Source: JAFGGT01 sp036733165 (GTDB lineage Archaea > Methanobacteriota_B > Thermococci > Methanofastidiosales > NM3). Taken from it: 64,000 bases of DNA. Within the stretch, counting starts at the first letter, position 1, and the number at the start of each line of letters is the position of its first letter. The notes under the pieces were generated by a model, which did no database searches, was not told the DNA's origin, and saw nothing but the letters and a program-made list of their open reading frames with translations. This document shows positions 54,899 through 63,515 of this stretch, piece by piece. The position numbers and the translations under genes were made by a program. The stretch spans positions 1-64,000 of the forward strand of contig DAINBB010000006.1 of NCBI GenBank assembly GCA_036733165.1. The letters are read 5' to 3'.

Positions 54899-55729
54899 TT
54901 GAACAAGAAATTTAGCTTAGTGATCATTGGCACATTGGTGTTTTCCATGCTCGCCGGATGCATATCTGGCGATGGAGAGGAAAGCACGGATGGATTGACA
55001 GGAACCTTGGCCATTGCGGGGTCAACGACCGTGCAACCCATAGCATCGGCGGCTGCGGACATCTTCATGTCACTTCACTCTGGTGTCACCGTGACAGTAC
55101 AGGGTGGGGGTTCAGGAACCGGTGTTACCCAGGTCGGTCAGGGAGTCGTGGACATAGGCAACGCTTCCAGGGATGTCAAGAGCAGTGAGTACGAGGAGTA
55201 TCCGGGCTTGGTCGCGACCGCGATAGCGGCGGACGGAGTTGTCGTTGTGGTCAACCCAGACAATCCGGTAACGAGCCTTACGATGGAAGAGATTGCGAAG
55301 ATCTTCACAGGCGAGATAACCAACTGGTCGGAAGTGGGCGGCGAGGATGAAGAGATCGTCGTAGTGATACGCGAGGACGGTTCAGGCACAAGGTCCACCT
55401 TCGAGGAATTGGTCCACAAGGACGTAGACCCAACGGACGAGGCTCTTCAGAAGCCATCCAACGGGGCACTAAAGACTACCGTGGCAGAGACGCCGAACGC
55501 CATTGGATACATAGGCCTCGGATACGTTGACAGCACAGTGCAGATGGTGGAGGTTGACGGCGTCGTGGCCAGCGAGTCCACGATTCTTGACGGCACATAC
55601 CCAATCTCAAGAAATCTCTACATGATAACGAACGGCGAGCCTACAGGTCTTGCAAAAGCTTTCATCGACTTCATTCTCAGTGACGAGGGCCAGGAGATAG
55701 TCGAGGAAGAAGGATTCATAAAATTGTAG
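54899..55729 (+). CDS. pstS: Phosphate-binding lipoprotein PstS
   Basis: 276 aa: lipoprotein signal with lipobox LAGC, then the PstS fold (IAGSTTVQPIASAAADIF, GGGSGTGVTQVGQG, ASRDVKSSE, REDGSGTRSTFEE). It binds phosphate for the PstCAB importer. The start is TTG at 54899 after AAAGGGGTG; no ATG gives a proper signal peptide. Confidence 0.93.
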   Translation: MNKKFSLVIIGTLVFSMLAGCISGDGEESTDGLTGTLAIAGSTTVQPIASAAADIFMSLHSGVTVTVQGGGSGTGVTQVGQGVVDIGNASRDVKSSEYEEYPGLVATAIAADGVVVVVNPDNPVTSLTMEEIAKIFTGEITNWSEVGGEDEEIVVVIREDGSGTRSTFEELVHKDVDPTDEALQKPSNGALKTTVAETPNAIGYIGLGYVDSTVQMVEVDGVVASESTILDGTYPISRNLYMITNGEPTGLAKAFIDFILSDEGQEIVEEEGFIKL

Positions 55730-55763
55730 AATTCTTCTTTTTTATATTTTAATGGGTGCCATG

Positions 55764-56633
55764 ATGAAACGCGAATACAATGAGAAAGCAGTGAGAAGTC
55801 TTCTACTGGTATTTGCATTTTTTTCAATGATAATCATATTCCTGATCATATTATTTCTCTTCAAGGAAGGTCTTGAAGCTTTTTCATACACAAATATATT
55901 CGAATTCCTGACAGGTACGGACTGGGTGCCAAAAGATGATGTCTATGGTGCCGCACCATTTATAATCAGTTCTCTGTTCGTTACGGCTGGGGCCATATTG
56001 ATAGCGGTCCCCGTGGGTCTATTGACGGCAATATTCATGGCAGAGATAGCACCCAATCCTATCAGGGAGATTATAAAGCCCGCCATAGAGCTTCTGGCGG
56101 GGATACCCTCCGTAATCTATGGTCTCTTTGGGATGATCATAATAGTCAAGTACATCAGGATAACACTTGACATACCTAGCGGAGAGACGATATTGGCAGG
56201 CTCGGTCATACTTGCGATAATGATACTTCCTACGGTCATCTCGATATCTGAGGATGCCATCAGACAGGTGCCTAGGGCCTACAAGGAAGGTTCCTTGGCC
56301 CTTGGCGCCACACATTGGGAGTCGATAAGGCGCATCATAGTGCCTTCGGCGAGTTCCGGCATCATGGCATCCATAATACTCGGGGTTGGCAGGGCCATAG
56401 GCGAGACCATGGCGGTGGTGCTCGTTGTGGGCAATGTTGAGAAGATACCCACAAGCTTTCTGGATGCCGGCGAACCAATGACCTCAACAATCCTTCTCGA
56501 GATGGGGGAGGCGGCCGTCGGTTCGGTACATTACCATTCGATATTTGCATTGGGCATATTCCTCTTCGTCATGGTGATGGTCCTGAACATGGTGTCCAAC
56601 ATATGGCTTGGAAGGGGTGTTAGGAATGGATAG
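55764..56633 (+). CDS. pstC: Phosphate ABC permease PstC
   Basis: 289 aa with six membrane spans and the EAA loop (RQVPRAYKEGSLALGATHWESIRRI is the recognisable zone). ATG at 55764 after GGGTG; 55752 and 55761 also possible. Overlaps pstA by 8 bp. Confidence 0.92.
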   Translation: MKREYNEKAVRSLLLVFAFFSMIIIFLIILFLFKEGLEAFSYTNIFEFLTGTDWVPKDDVYGAAPFIISSLFVTAGAILIAVPVGLLTAIFMAEIAPNPIREIIKPAIELLAGIPSVIYGLFGMIIIVKYIRITLDIPSGETILAGSVILAIMILPTVISISEDAIRQVPRAYKEGSLALGATHWESIRRIIVPSASSGIMASIILGVGRAIGETMAVVLVVGNVEKIPTSFLDAGEPMTSTILLEMGEAAVGSVHYHSIFALGIFLFVMVMVLNMVSNIWLGRGVRNG

Positions 56634-57456
56634 GCACACCAAGGACAAGGCGATGAAGGGTGTTTTGTGGGGTTTTGCCCTTCTCACGATAGCCGTCCTT
56701 ACCATCATCATAGGATTCATCGTGATAAAGGGCGCACCCGCGATCAGCTGGGAGTTCCTTACCGAGAATCCATTGCGTTCCGGACGTGAGGGGGGCATCT
56801 TCCCAGCAATAGTCGGTACAATATACTTGGCGGGCCTGGCAGTGCTTGTCGCGACCCCGATAGGTGTGGGGGGAGCACTTTATCTCACTGAGTTTACCAA
56901 AGAGGGCAGGGTCACGAAACTGATAAGATTTGGGGCGGACACGCTCAATGGCGTCCCATCGATAATCTTTGGTCTTTTTGGTTTTTCCTTCCTTGTTTAT
57001 TACTTGGGCTTCGGTGTCAGTATACTGTCTGGAGGGCTCACGCTGGCCTTCATGATACTCCCAACGATCTTCAGGACCTCTGAGGAGGCGATAAGGGCGG
57101 TCCCGCGATGGGACAAGGAGGGAAGCTACGCCCTCGGGGCGACCAAGCTACAGACGATATGGAAGGTGGTCATACCCCAGTCCATATCTGGGATAGTGAC
57201 CGGCATCATCCTGGGCCTTGGCAGGGCGGCCGGCGAAACCGCCCCAATAATATTCACAGCGGCGATATTGAATCCAATAATGCCAGATTCCATAATGCAA
57301 CCCACAATGGCGCTATCGGCCCATCTTTACACCCTGACCTCAGAGGGGATCTCGATGGAGAACGCCTTTGGAACGGCATTGGTCCTTATAGTAATGATTT
57401 TGGTGTTCAACTTCGCAGTTTCGTTCATCAGAAGGAGGAAAGCCATCAGGCGGTGA
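56626..57456 (+). CDS. pstA: Phosphate ABC permease PstA
   Basis: 276 aa, six membrane spans, EAA loop (VPRWDKEGSYALGATKLQTI zone). ATG at 56626 (MDRHTKDK) inside the pstC end. Partner of PstC. Confidence 0.92.
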   Translation: MDRHTKDKAMKGVLWGFALLTIAVLTIIIGFIVIKGAPAISWEFLTENPLRSGREGGIFPAIVGTIYLAGLAVLVATPIGVGGALYLTEFTKEGRVTKLIRFGADTLNGVPSIIFGLFGFSFLVYYLGFGVSILSGGLTLAFMILPTIFRTSEEAIRAVPRWDKEGSYALGATKLQTIWKVVIPQSISGIVTGIILGLGRAAGETAPIIFTAAILNPIMPDSIMQPTMALSAHLYTLTSEGISMENAFGTALVLIVMILVFNFAVSFIRRRKAIRR

Positions 57457-57463
57457 GAAATCC

Positions 57464-58216
57464 ATGGTCAGAATGGAAATAAAAGATCTGAATCTCTGGT
57501 ATGGGAACTTCCATGCCCTCAAGGACATAAACATGAACATATACAAGAACAAGGTCACGGCCTTCATAGGCCCGTCGGGATGTGGCAAGTCCACCCTCAT
57601 CCGCTGTCTTAACAGGATGAACGACCTCATAGACACCGTAAGGATCACAGGGGAGGTCACTTTGGGCGGAAAGAACATATACGACAAGGACATCGACGTC
57701 GTCAAGCTCAGGAAGGACGTGGGCATGGTGTTCCAGAAACCAAACCCGTTCCCCATGAGCATCCATGACAACATAGCTTATGGTCCAAGACTCCATGGAA
57801 TTAAGGACAAGAGAAAGCTTGATGAGGTAGTGGAAAGCAATCTTAAGGGGGCGGCATTGTGGGATGAGGTAAAGGACATTTTGGGCCAGAACGCAATGTC
57901 GATCTCAGGCGGGCAGCAGCAGAGGCTTTGCATAGCCAGATGCCTTGCCGTCGGGCCGGAAGTGATACTTTTCGACGAACCTTGTTCTGCCCTTGACCCA
58001 ATTTCCACAGGAAAGATAGAGGACCTTATCACACAGTTGAAAAGGGATTACACCATAGTCATAGTAACACACAACATGCAGCAGGCCGCCAGGATCAGCG
58101 ACTTCACAGGTTACTTCTATCTGGGCAGTCTGATGGAGTTCAACAAGACCAAGAAGATATTCACGAATCCCGACAACCCGCAGACCGAGAAGTACATAAC
58201 AGGCAAGTTTGGATAG
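57464..58216 (+). CDS. pstB: Phosphate ABC ATPase PstB
   Basis: 250 aa: Walker A GPSGCGKST, signature ISGGQQQRLCIARCLA, Walker B ILFDEPCSALDP, H-loop VTHNMQQAARISD. The LNRMNDLI segment after Walker A is characteristic of PstB. 7 bp after pstA. Confidence 0.96.
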   Translation: MVRMEIKDLNLWYGNFHALKDINMNIYKNKVTAFIGPSGCGKSTLIRCLNRMNDLIDTVRITGEVTLGGKNIYDKDIDVVKLRKDVGMVFQKPNPFPMSIHDNIAYGPRLHGIKDKRKLDEVVESNLKGAALWDEVKDILGQNAMSISGGQQQRLCIARCLAVGPEVILFDEPCSALDPISTGKIEDLITQLKRDYTIVIVTHNMQQAARISDFTGYFYLGSLMEFNKTKKIFTNPDNPQTEKYITGKFG

Positions 58217-58226
58217 GTGAGATGAA

Positions 58227-58877
58227 ATGACCCGTGACAAATATATCAAGCAATTGGATGATGTTAGGAAGCTCACGATAAGCATGGGCAACAAGGCGGA
58301 GGAACTTGTTAGAGATTCGGTGAGGGCCTTGGAGTCCCAGGATGCCGAACTGTCCCAGCAGATCATCGACCGCGACAAGGAGGTGGATGAGATGTTCCTT
58401 GAACTGGAGGCCAAGGTGATAAAGGTCATAGCCACCCAGGCGCCTGTGGCGTCCGATTTGAGACTGCTGCTGACGGCGCTCAAGAACGCGACCGACGTGG
58501 AGCGCGTCGGAGACTTCGCGAAGGACATAGCGATGGTCACTATTGAGCTCAAGGACGACAAGTACTTCACCAAGCTCATCATGATACCTAAGATGGCCGA
58601 GATAACGCTCAAGATGGTGAGGGAGGCGTTGCAGTCGTTCGATGAGGGGAACGTTGCCCTCGCGAAGAACGTGCATGAACAGGACGATGTCGTGGATGAG
58701 ATATTTTCCAGACTTTTCAGGACGCTCACGACCTTCGTGATGGAGAATCCAAAGAACATAAGCCAGGCGCTCAGGCTCATGCTGGTCGCAAGGCATCTCG
58801 AGCGCATAGCCGACCACGCGGTTAACATCGCGAACAGGACGGTCTACCTCATGGAAGGGGAGATTGGGTACATCTGA
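58227..58877 (+). CDS. phoU: Phosphate transport regulator PhoU
   Basis: 216 aa, two three-helix halves with the acidic metal motifs ExxxD (IIDRDKEVDEMFLELE and VHEQDDVVDEIFSRLF) and VERVGDFAKDIA/LERIADHAVNIA. It restrains Pst activity under high phosphate. Ends the pst operon; ATG 58227 follows TAGGTGAG. Confidence 0.94.
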   Translation: MTRDKYIKQLDDVRKLTISMGNKAEELVRDSVRALESQDAELSQQIIDRDKEVDEMFLELEAKVIKVIATQAPVASDLRLLLTALKNATDVERVGDFAKDIAMVTIELKDDKYFTKLIMIPKMAEITLKMVREALQSFDEGNVALAKNVHEQDDVVDEIFSRLFRTLTTFVMENPKNISQALRLMLVARHLERIADHAVNIANRTVYLMEGEIGYI

Positions 58878-58974
58878 CCCTTCCGTTTCCTTTCTTTTTT
58901 ACATTCCCTTCATCATGTTCTCATCATGGAACTTCCTTGAGGATACAAAAAAAGATATGAAAAATGCACGCTTT

Positions 58975-59325
58975 TTATAAAATAGCTAATAGTTGCTGCA
59001 TCAGGTCGGCGGCATATACCAATTGGTCCTTCTGGAACAAGTAGTTCGAACCCACGGTCGCCGAGGCCACGATCGAGCTTATCTCCTCCAGCAGCGGGTC
59101 GAAGACTGATATGTCACCATCATAGTTCTCCAATGCGACCATAACCTGGTCCCTTAGGTCGATGGTGTTTGATAGCGCGAGCCTGTACAGGGGCAATGTG
59201 GAGATCGGTTGCCCTGTTCCCTTGCCAGGAAGCGGGCCGTCCATTTTGCCATCGCTTGCAATGGCAGGCGTCATCATCAACCCTATCATAAGAAACAGTG
59301 GAATTATAATCGTCAATTTTTTCAT
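58975..59325 (-). CDS. Small secreted helical protein
   Basis: 116 aa: signal peptide (LTIIIPLFLMIGLMMTPAIA) then a polar, helical mature part. Single gene between phoU and the secreted protein at 59.5 kb. No family recognised. Confidence 0.65.
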   Translation of the reverse strand: MKKLTIIIPLFLMIGLMMTPAIASDGKMDGPLPGKGTGQPISTLPLYRLALSNTIDLRDQVMVALENYDGDISVFDPLLEEISSIVASATVGSNYLFQKDQLVYAADLMQQLLAIL

Positions 59326-59495
59326 GGTAATCGATACATACTTCCTCTGGAAATATATAACATTTTGTATAGATATCCCTATCTCTAATGAGGGAGACTA
59401 GAAATGGGGACAATTAGGTAACTTATTTCATTAAATATGGAATATGATGAGTTAGTTTAGATAATTTTTTATATATTGGTATTATCTTATTTTTT

Positions 59496-60647
59496 ATGAA
59501 CAGGAAATTATTATTGTTTACTATATTATTTCTATCTTTGGTAATGATAAGTCCCGTGATTGCCGAGGTCTCTATTACAAATGATTATTATGTCATCTAC
59601 GTTGATGACTCCGATGGGACATTTAGTGTAGGTACTGGTGTATCACACCCACATCCCGACGAATCAGTGCTTTATGGGGGTGGCTGGGGATATGCAGGCA
59701 CCTCATGGTTCACGATCAAGTTTTACTCGCTGTATGGCGAGGAATATGATACCGACGACCTAATTGATTACATTCAGCCAATCGTTGTTGACACCACAAG
59801 CATGACAGAGACCTGGATAGTGGACGATCTGTTTGACATGGGTTCAACAGATCAGGGCACTCTTGAGATACCTGGTTTCATAATAACAAGGACCTTTACC
59901 TTAAATGGGGACAGTTACGTATCATCATACATCGATATAGTGACCACCTTTGCCAATAACACCACTGAAACTGTCAGTTTTGGATTTTTGGACATGTGGG
60001 ACCTTGAAATTGCGGATGCCGACGATGCCATAATGAGGACCATCAACTCGACATCTTCATGGTCAGGAAACTTCCAAGGGTGGTATCCCCCGACATTCAC
60101 GGCCTTGGAAGTAACTGATGTATTGCCCCCAGCGAACACATTTTCGATATTCATCCCACTCGTTAGCGATGAGATTGAACTCACGATACCAGACGAGTTC
60201 ATCTATGGCGAATGGTCAGAATCCGGCTATTGGGGATACGTCCCTTCTGGTGGTTATACTGACAGCGCAGTTGCATTCATCTACGGTGCGTCAGAGGAGG
60301 AACAGATAACGCTTGCTCCCGGCGAATCGATACAGATAGTCCAGGGCATAACGACGAATGCACAGTCGTTGGACATTATAGTCCCTACGAATAATATCAG
60401 CGTTGGTGCTTTCATACCCCTCTACAAGGTCAAGCTGGTCCAAGCATTGGAAATGTGGAATTGCATACTGGCCCAGTTGCCGGAAGAGGTCCCTGAGGAT
60501 GTCGCGACCCTTATCGAGTCCGTCCAGTCTTTCATGAACGGCGCCATCACGCTGAGCAATCCGATATATGCGAATGGACAGCTAAGCAAGGCGATTGAGC
60601 AGATGGGCCTGATTCAGGACTCGTTTGACATAGATTGTATTAAATAA
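59496..60647 (+). CDS. Secreted beta-rich protein with a VPED helical end
   Basis: 383 aa: signal peptide (1-23), a large beta-rich domain of about 300 aa rich in Tyr/Trp/Gly (VSHPHPDESVLYGGGWGY), then a helical end (LEMWNCILAQLPEEVPEDVATLIESVQ) like the repeated units in the secreted protein at 38,378. No enzyme motif. The TATA box (TTTTTTATATATTGG) is at 59465. Confidence 0.72.
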   Translation: MNRKLLLFTILFLSLVMISPVIAEVSITNDYYVIYVDDSDGTFSVGTGVSHPHPDESVLYGGGWGYAGTSWFTIKFYSLYGEEYDTDDLIDYIQPIVVDTTSMTETWIVDDLFDMGSTDQGTLEIPGFIITRTFTLNGDSYVSSYIDIVTTFANNTTETVSFGFLDMWDLEIADADDAIMRTINSTSSWSGNFQGWYPPTFTALEVTDVLPPANTFSIFIPLVSDEIELTIPDEFIYGEWSESGYWGYVPSGGYTDSAVAFIYGASEEEQITLAPGESIQIVQGITTNAQSLDIIVPTNNISVGAFIPLYKVKLVQALEMWNCILAQLPEEVPEDVATLIESVQSFMNGAITLSNPIYANGQLSKAIEQMGLIQDSFDIDCIK

Positions 60648-60719
60648 ATTAATACATTCTTCTTTCTTTATATATCTCTTATTTTCTTTTATTACTTGTT
60701 AAATAATAGAAAGTTTTGG

Positions 60720-60761
60720 TGCGGCTGCCGGGATTTGAACCCGGGTTATGAGCTTGGAAGG
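60720..60761 (-). pseudogene. 3' fragment of tRNA-Gly(UCC): probable attachment site
   Basis: From the discriminator A (60720) through the acceptor 3' strand, the complete T arm, and the 3' side of the anticodon arm to the loop CTTCCAA (anticodon TCC), the sequence is a tRNA-Gly; 32 bases match the intact tRNA-Gly(GCC) at 37.7 kb. At position 31 the pairing breaks, and no 5' half is found upstream. This is what remains when an element integrates in the anticodon/T-arm part of a tRNA gene. Confidence 0.75.
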
Positions 60762-60999
60762 GGACCCTAATTCTGTAATGCAACTCCCTATGCTATGTTT
60801 ACCATTCAATGCTTAAAGAGACTTAATCCTATTAATAATTTGCTTTTTTCGAATTATAAGCTTTAGTAGCTTATAACATTGAGTTAGTACATTGTATTGC
60901 TCACTCATATTATCAAGATTATTTCGTGGCAGAGTGGTCCCAAATTAGAATAGAAAAATATAATTCCTATTAGAAAAATAAAATAATATTATCTTTTTT

Positions 61000-61143
61000 T
61001 CAGTATTTCTGATACATCTTTGTTTCTTTGGTCTTGAGGCTGGAGAAGACCTCGTCGATCCGGAGCTTTTGAAAATAAAAATCCACGAGACACAGCGTGC
61101 CGACGGAAAAAGGTATATTGTCGTTTGGTGTAAGTAACAGCAT
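61000..61143 (-). pseudogene. 47-codon ORF, possible transposase N-terminal remnant
   Basis: An ATG at 61143 preceded by AAGG opens 47 codons ending at 61000. The peptide (LTPNDNIPFSVGTLCLVDFY, then QKLRIDEVF) looks like the first part of an IS-type transposase, cut by a stop, but this is a weak likeness. It lies in the region next to the tRNA fragment. It may equally be a chance frame. The rest of 60,762-61,307 is AT-rich without genes. Confidence 0.3.
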
Positions 61144-61214
61144 CCTTGTTATGTGTTCACTTGTCATAAAAACAATGCAAGGACACTTCTTTTTCTAGCT
61201 AAATGTTCATATCA

Positions 61215-61250
61215 GTTTATATGAGCTCGCCGTGTGTTGTGGTAACGTGA
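61215..61250 (+). promoter_or_regulatory. Repeated promoter-like element, copy A
   Basis: TTTATATG, GCTCGCCGTG and GGTAACGTGA recur in the same order and spacing at 62,627-62,662, with about 30 of 36 bases the same. The TATA-like start and its place 58 bp before the lipoprotein start suggest a promoter plus a shared leader. Confidence 0.5.
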
Positions 61251-61307
61251 AAGAATCTTAACAGAATCGGGACAGGATATTTATATTCCTGATGGCATCT
61301 AGTTTGC

Positions 61308-62141
61308 ATGAAACAATTGATACCTCTATTGCTTATCATTCTACTCGTATTGCCGCTTTGCGGGTGCATGAGCGGGGAAACAGGCGGCACCACCATTGCT
61401 GCACCAACAACACAGCCACCGACCACAACTGCAGCGCCAACTACAACGGCAGCTCCTACGACCGCTGCACCTACAACTACCGCCGCCCCGACAACCACAC
61501 CTGCACCCACCACTACGCGACCACCAACAACGGCCGCTCCCACCACGAGACCCCCCACAACCATGCCCCCTGAGAAACAAGTTGAAATATTGAGTTATTC
61601 TGGTGTCTCAGGGGAATACGGATACTATACTGTATATGGTGAAGTAAAAAACAATCTGAACTACAATGTTAAATATGTGAAGATTGTAGCCTCTTATTAC
61701 AATAATGCAAATCAGTTCCTTGGTTCAGCTTTCACATATACAGAATTAGATACAATAAAGCCCGGACAAAAATCTCCCTTTGAGATAAGCACATATCCGG
61801 ATAAATATACTCCTAGCAAGGTCACGTTGCAAGTATCTTTTAGCAGAGATTATTCAAATCCATTAGCTGGTGTATCAATACTGAATCATTCAGGGAGAAC
61901 AGATTCATACGGTTATTACGATGTGATAGGGGAAGTGAAAAACAATTCTAACTCTGATGCAAGATATGTAAAATTAGTCTGCACCTACTATGATAACAAT
62001 GGAAAAGTAATCGGATGCTCATTCTCGTATGCTGAGATGGATACATTAAGACCAGGCCAATCTTCACCATATGAGGTAACATCGTATCCCTTGAAGATAC
62101 GTCCAGCATCATACTCGATACAGGTACAGGCGACGGAATAA
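61308..62141 (+). CDS. Lipoprotein with Thr/Pro/Ala linker and two FxLYD-type domains
   Basis: 277 aa: lipobox (LPLCGC), a linker of about 60 residues of TTAAPTT-like repeats (likely glycosylated), then two homologous domains of about 90 aa with YGYYTVYGEVKNN/YGYYDVIGEVKNN and the pattern VKYVKIVASYYN/ARYVKLVCTYYD of FxLYD domains. Surface-exposed; role unknown. Confidence 0.82.
   Translation: MKQLIPLLLIILLVLPLCGCMSGETGGTTIAAPTTQPPTTTAAPTTTAAPTTAAPTTTAAPTTTPAPTTTRPPTTAAPTTRPPTTMPPEKQVEILSYSGVSGEYGYYTVYGEVKNNLNYNVKYVKIVASYYNNANQFLGSAFTYTELDTIKPGQKSPFEISTYPDKYTPSKVTLQVSFSRDYSNPLAGVSILNHSGRTDSYGYYDVIGEVKNNSNSDARYVKLVCTYYDNNGKVIGCSFSYAEMDTLRPGQSSPYEVTSYPLKIRPASYSIQVQATE
61393..61570 (+). repeat. 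Coding tandem repeat, Thr/Pro/Ala linker
   Basis: ACCACNACNGCAGCNCCNACN-type repeats code for TTAAPT units of the lipoprotein linker. Low complexity makes length changes likely. Confidence 0.75.
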
Positions 62142-62178
62142 TTAATAACAGCCACTAGTCGAACAACTATATGGTACT

Positions 62179-62541
62179 ATGAAGCAATTGTACTTCTTCC
62201 CCATCCTGCTCTTTGCAATCGCTATGTGCGGTTGCCTGTTGCCAGACATCGCTGACGAGTACTCTATCAAGTGCGATATTCAGACAATCAACAACGGAGC
62301 AGGCATCCGGGTGGTGAATAACAACTCATGGATGTGGAAAGAAACCATATTGGAGGCAAACGGCACCTATTCCCTGAAGGTGGGCACCATACGAGAAGGC
62401 GCTATTCGCATAATCACACATCGTGACTTTACTGACGATCAGGGAAAGCGCTACGATCCTGTGACACAGAATCTCAACACCCTGAGTATTGTCTGCAAAT
62501 CGCCGGACGGGAAGGTGCGTTCAATAAGGGTTAAGTTATAA
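62179..62541 (+). CDS. Small lipoprotein
   Basis: 120 aa: lipoprotein signal (LFAIAMCGC), then a beta-rich mature part (IKCDIQTINNGAGIRVVNNN). 37 bp after the FxLYD lipoprotein and similar in its signal (MKQL start), so probably the same operon. No family recognised. Confidence 0.7.
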   Translation: MKQLYFFPILLFAIAMCGCLLPDIADEYSIKCDIQTINNGAGIRVVNNNSWMWKETILEANGTYSLKVGTIREGAIRIITHRDFTDDQGKRYDPVTQNLNTLSIVCKSPDGKVRSIRVKL

Positions 62542-62626
62542 TTGTATACATCTTGCTTCCTCTCTTTCTACACCCCTGATCTTCCGCTGTGATGTGATTC
62601 ACCTGGAAGTGGTATAGGTCAATAAA

Positions 62627-62662
62627 TTTTATATGGGCTCGCCGTGGGGGTTGGTAACGTGA
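62627..62662 (+). promoter_or_regulatory. Repeated promoter-like element, copy B
   Basis: Second copy of the element at 61,215, about 120 bp before the two-gene unit at 62,781. The rest of 62,542-62,780 is AT-rich spacer. Confidence 0.5.
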
Positions 62663-62780
62663 TTTATGGTACTAAATCACTATTTCTATAATTACAGCTT
62701 TCACACTAAAATGAGTCAAAGCATCAGTATAGGGATAATAATTATATTATCATTAGGCATCATTGTGGAAGGGGGATAAT

Positions 62781-63515
62781 TTGGATATACCCAAGATTAC
62801 TGTTCCCGAGAAAAGTGGTAAGGATCACATAATGGATTTAGTGGTCGGTGTCGCAGCTGGAATACCTGTAGTAGGTGGACCAATTTCTGTTGGTATAGAT
62901 AAACACGTTCCCACCCAATACAAGAAAAAAATTGAAGTGTGGATGCACCAAGTCACTGAGGCCATAAACTGGCTTGTAGAACAGGTGGGAAAGGAGAGGG
63001 ACTCCTTGTATGAAGATGAGAAGTTCCTGGCCATAGTATACAAATGCAGCAGAGAAGCTATAATGGAGTACAGGCCAGAGAAGATCGTAGTATTCAGAAA
63101 TATCATTATGAATAGTGTAATAATGACTGATATAGATGAAGACTTACAATTCTATTTTCTCAAATGTGTTGATAGCATGACCATTGCTCAAATGCGGATG
63201 CTTCAGTTTTTCAATAATCCCGAAAAAGTGTGGTTAACGGTATTTCAGGATTTACCTAATTATACTCAAACTTCAAGACTAACAGTTTTTTCTGACTTTT
63301 ATCCAGAATACAAGAATGAAAAAACTTACCTTTCCTCAGCAATGAAAGATCTTATTAATATGGGTTTAATACAAAATACAGAACCTAATATAACTGTATC
63401 AGGGCATGGAGCATGCCAAAAGATGACTACAGATTTAGGTGACAAACTAATCGAATTTGTAACTACACCAGATAAATATGATGAATGTGAAAGGGAGCAT
63501 AATGGAGCAAAATAA
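62781..63515 (+). CDS. Protein of an uncharacterised helical family, first gene of a two-gene unit
   Basis: 244 aa. A short glycine-rich hydrophobic stretch near the N-terminus (VVGVAAGIPVVGGP) is followed by helices with EDEKFLAIVYKCSREAI, EKIVVFRNIIMNSV and DLQFYFLKCVDSMT. That order matches a family of bacterial hypothetical proteins I recognise by pattern but cannot name. The start is TTG at 62781 after GGAAGGGGGAT. It overlaps the next gene by 14 bp. In an integrated element, so defence or element maintenance is possible. Confidence 0.65.
   Translation: MDIPKITVPEKSGKDHIMDLVVGVAAGIPVVGGPISVGIDKHVPTQYKKKIEVWMHQVTEAINWLVEQVGKERDSLYEDEKFLAIVYKCSREAIMEYRPEKIVVFRNIIMNSVIMTDIDEDLQFYFLKCVDSMTIAQMRMLQFFNNPEKVWLTVFQDLPNYTQTSRLTVFSDFYPEYKNEKTYLSSAMKDLINMGLIQNTEPNITVSGHGACQKMTTDLGDKLIEFVTTPDKYDECEREHNGAK

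Noticed and set aside
60720..60761. Complete tRNA-Gly gene, perhaps with an intron
   Set aside because: No 5' half with the matching GCGGCTG acceptor strand was found in the 200 nt on the expected side, and stem pairing fails at positions 28-30.
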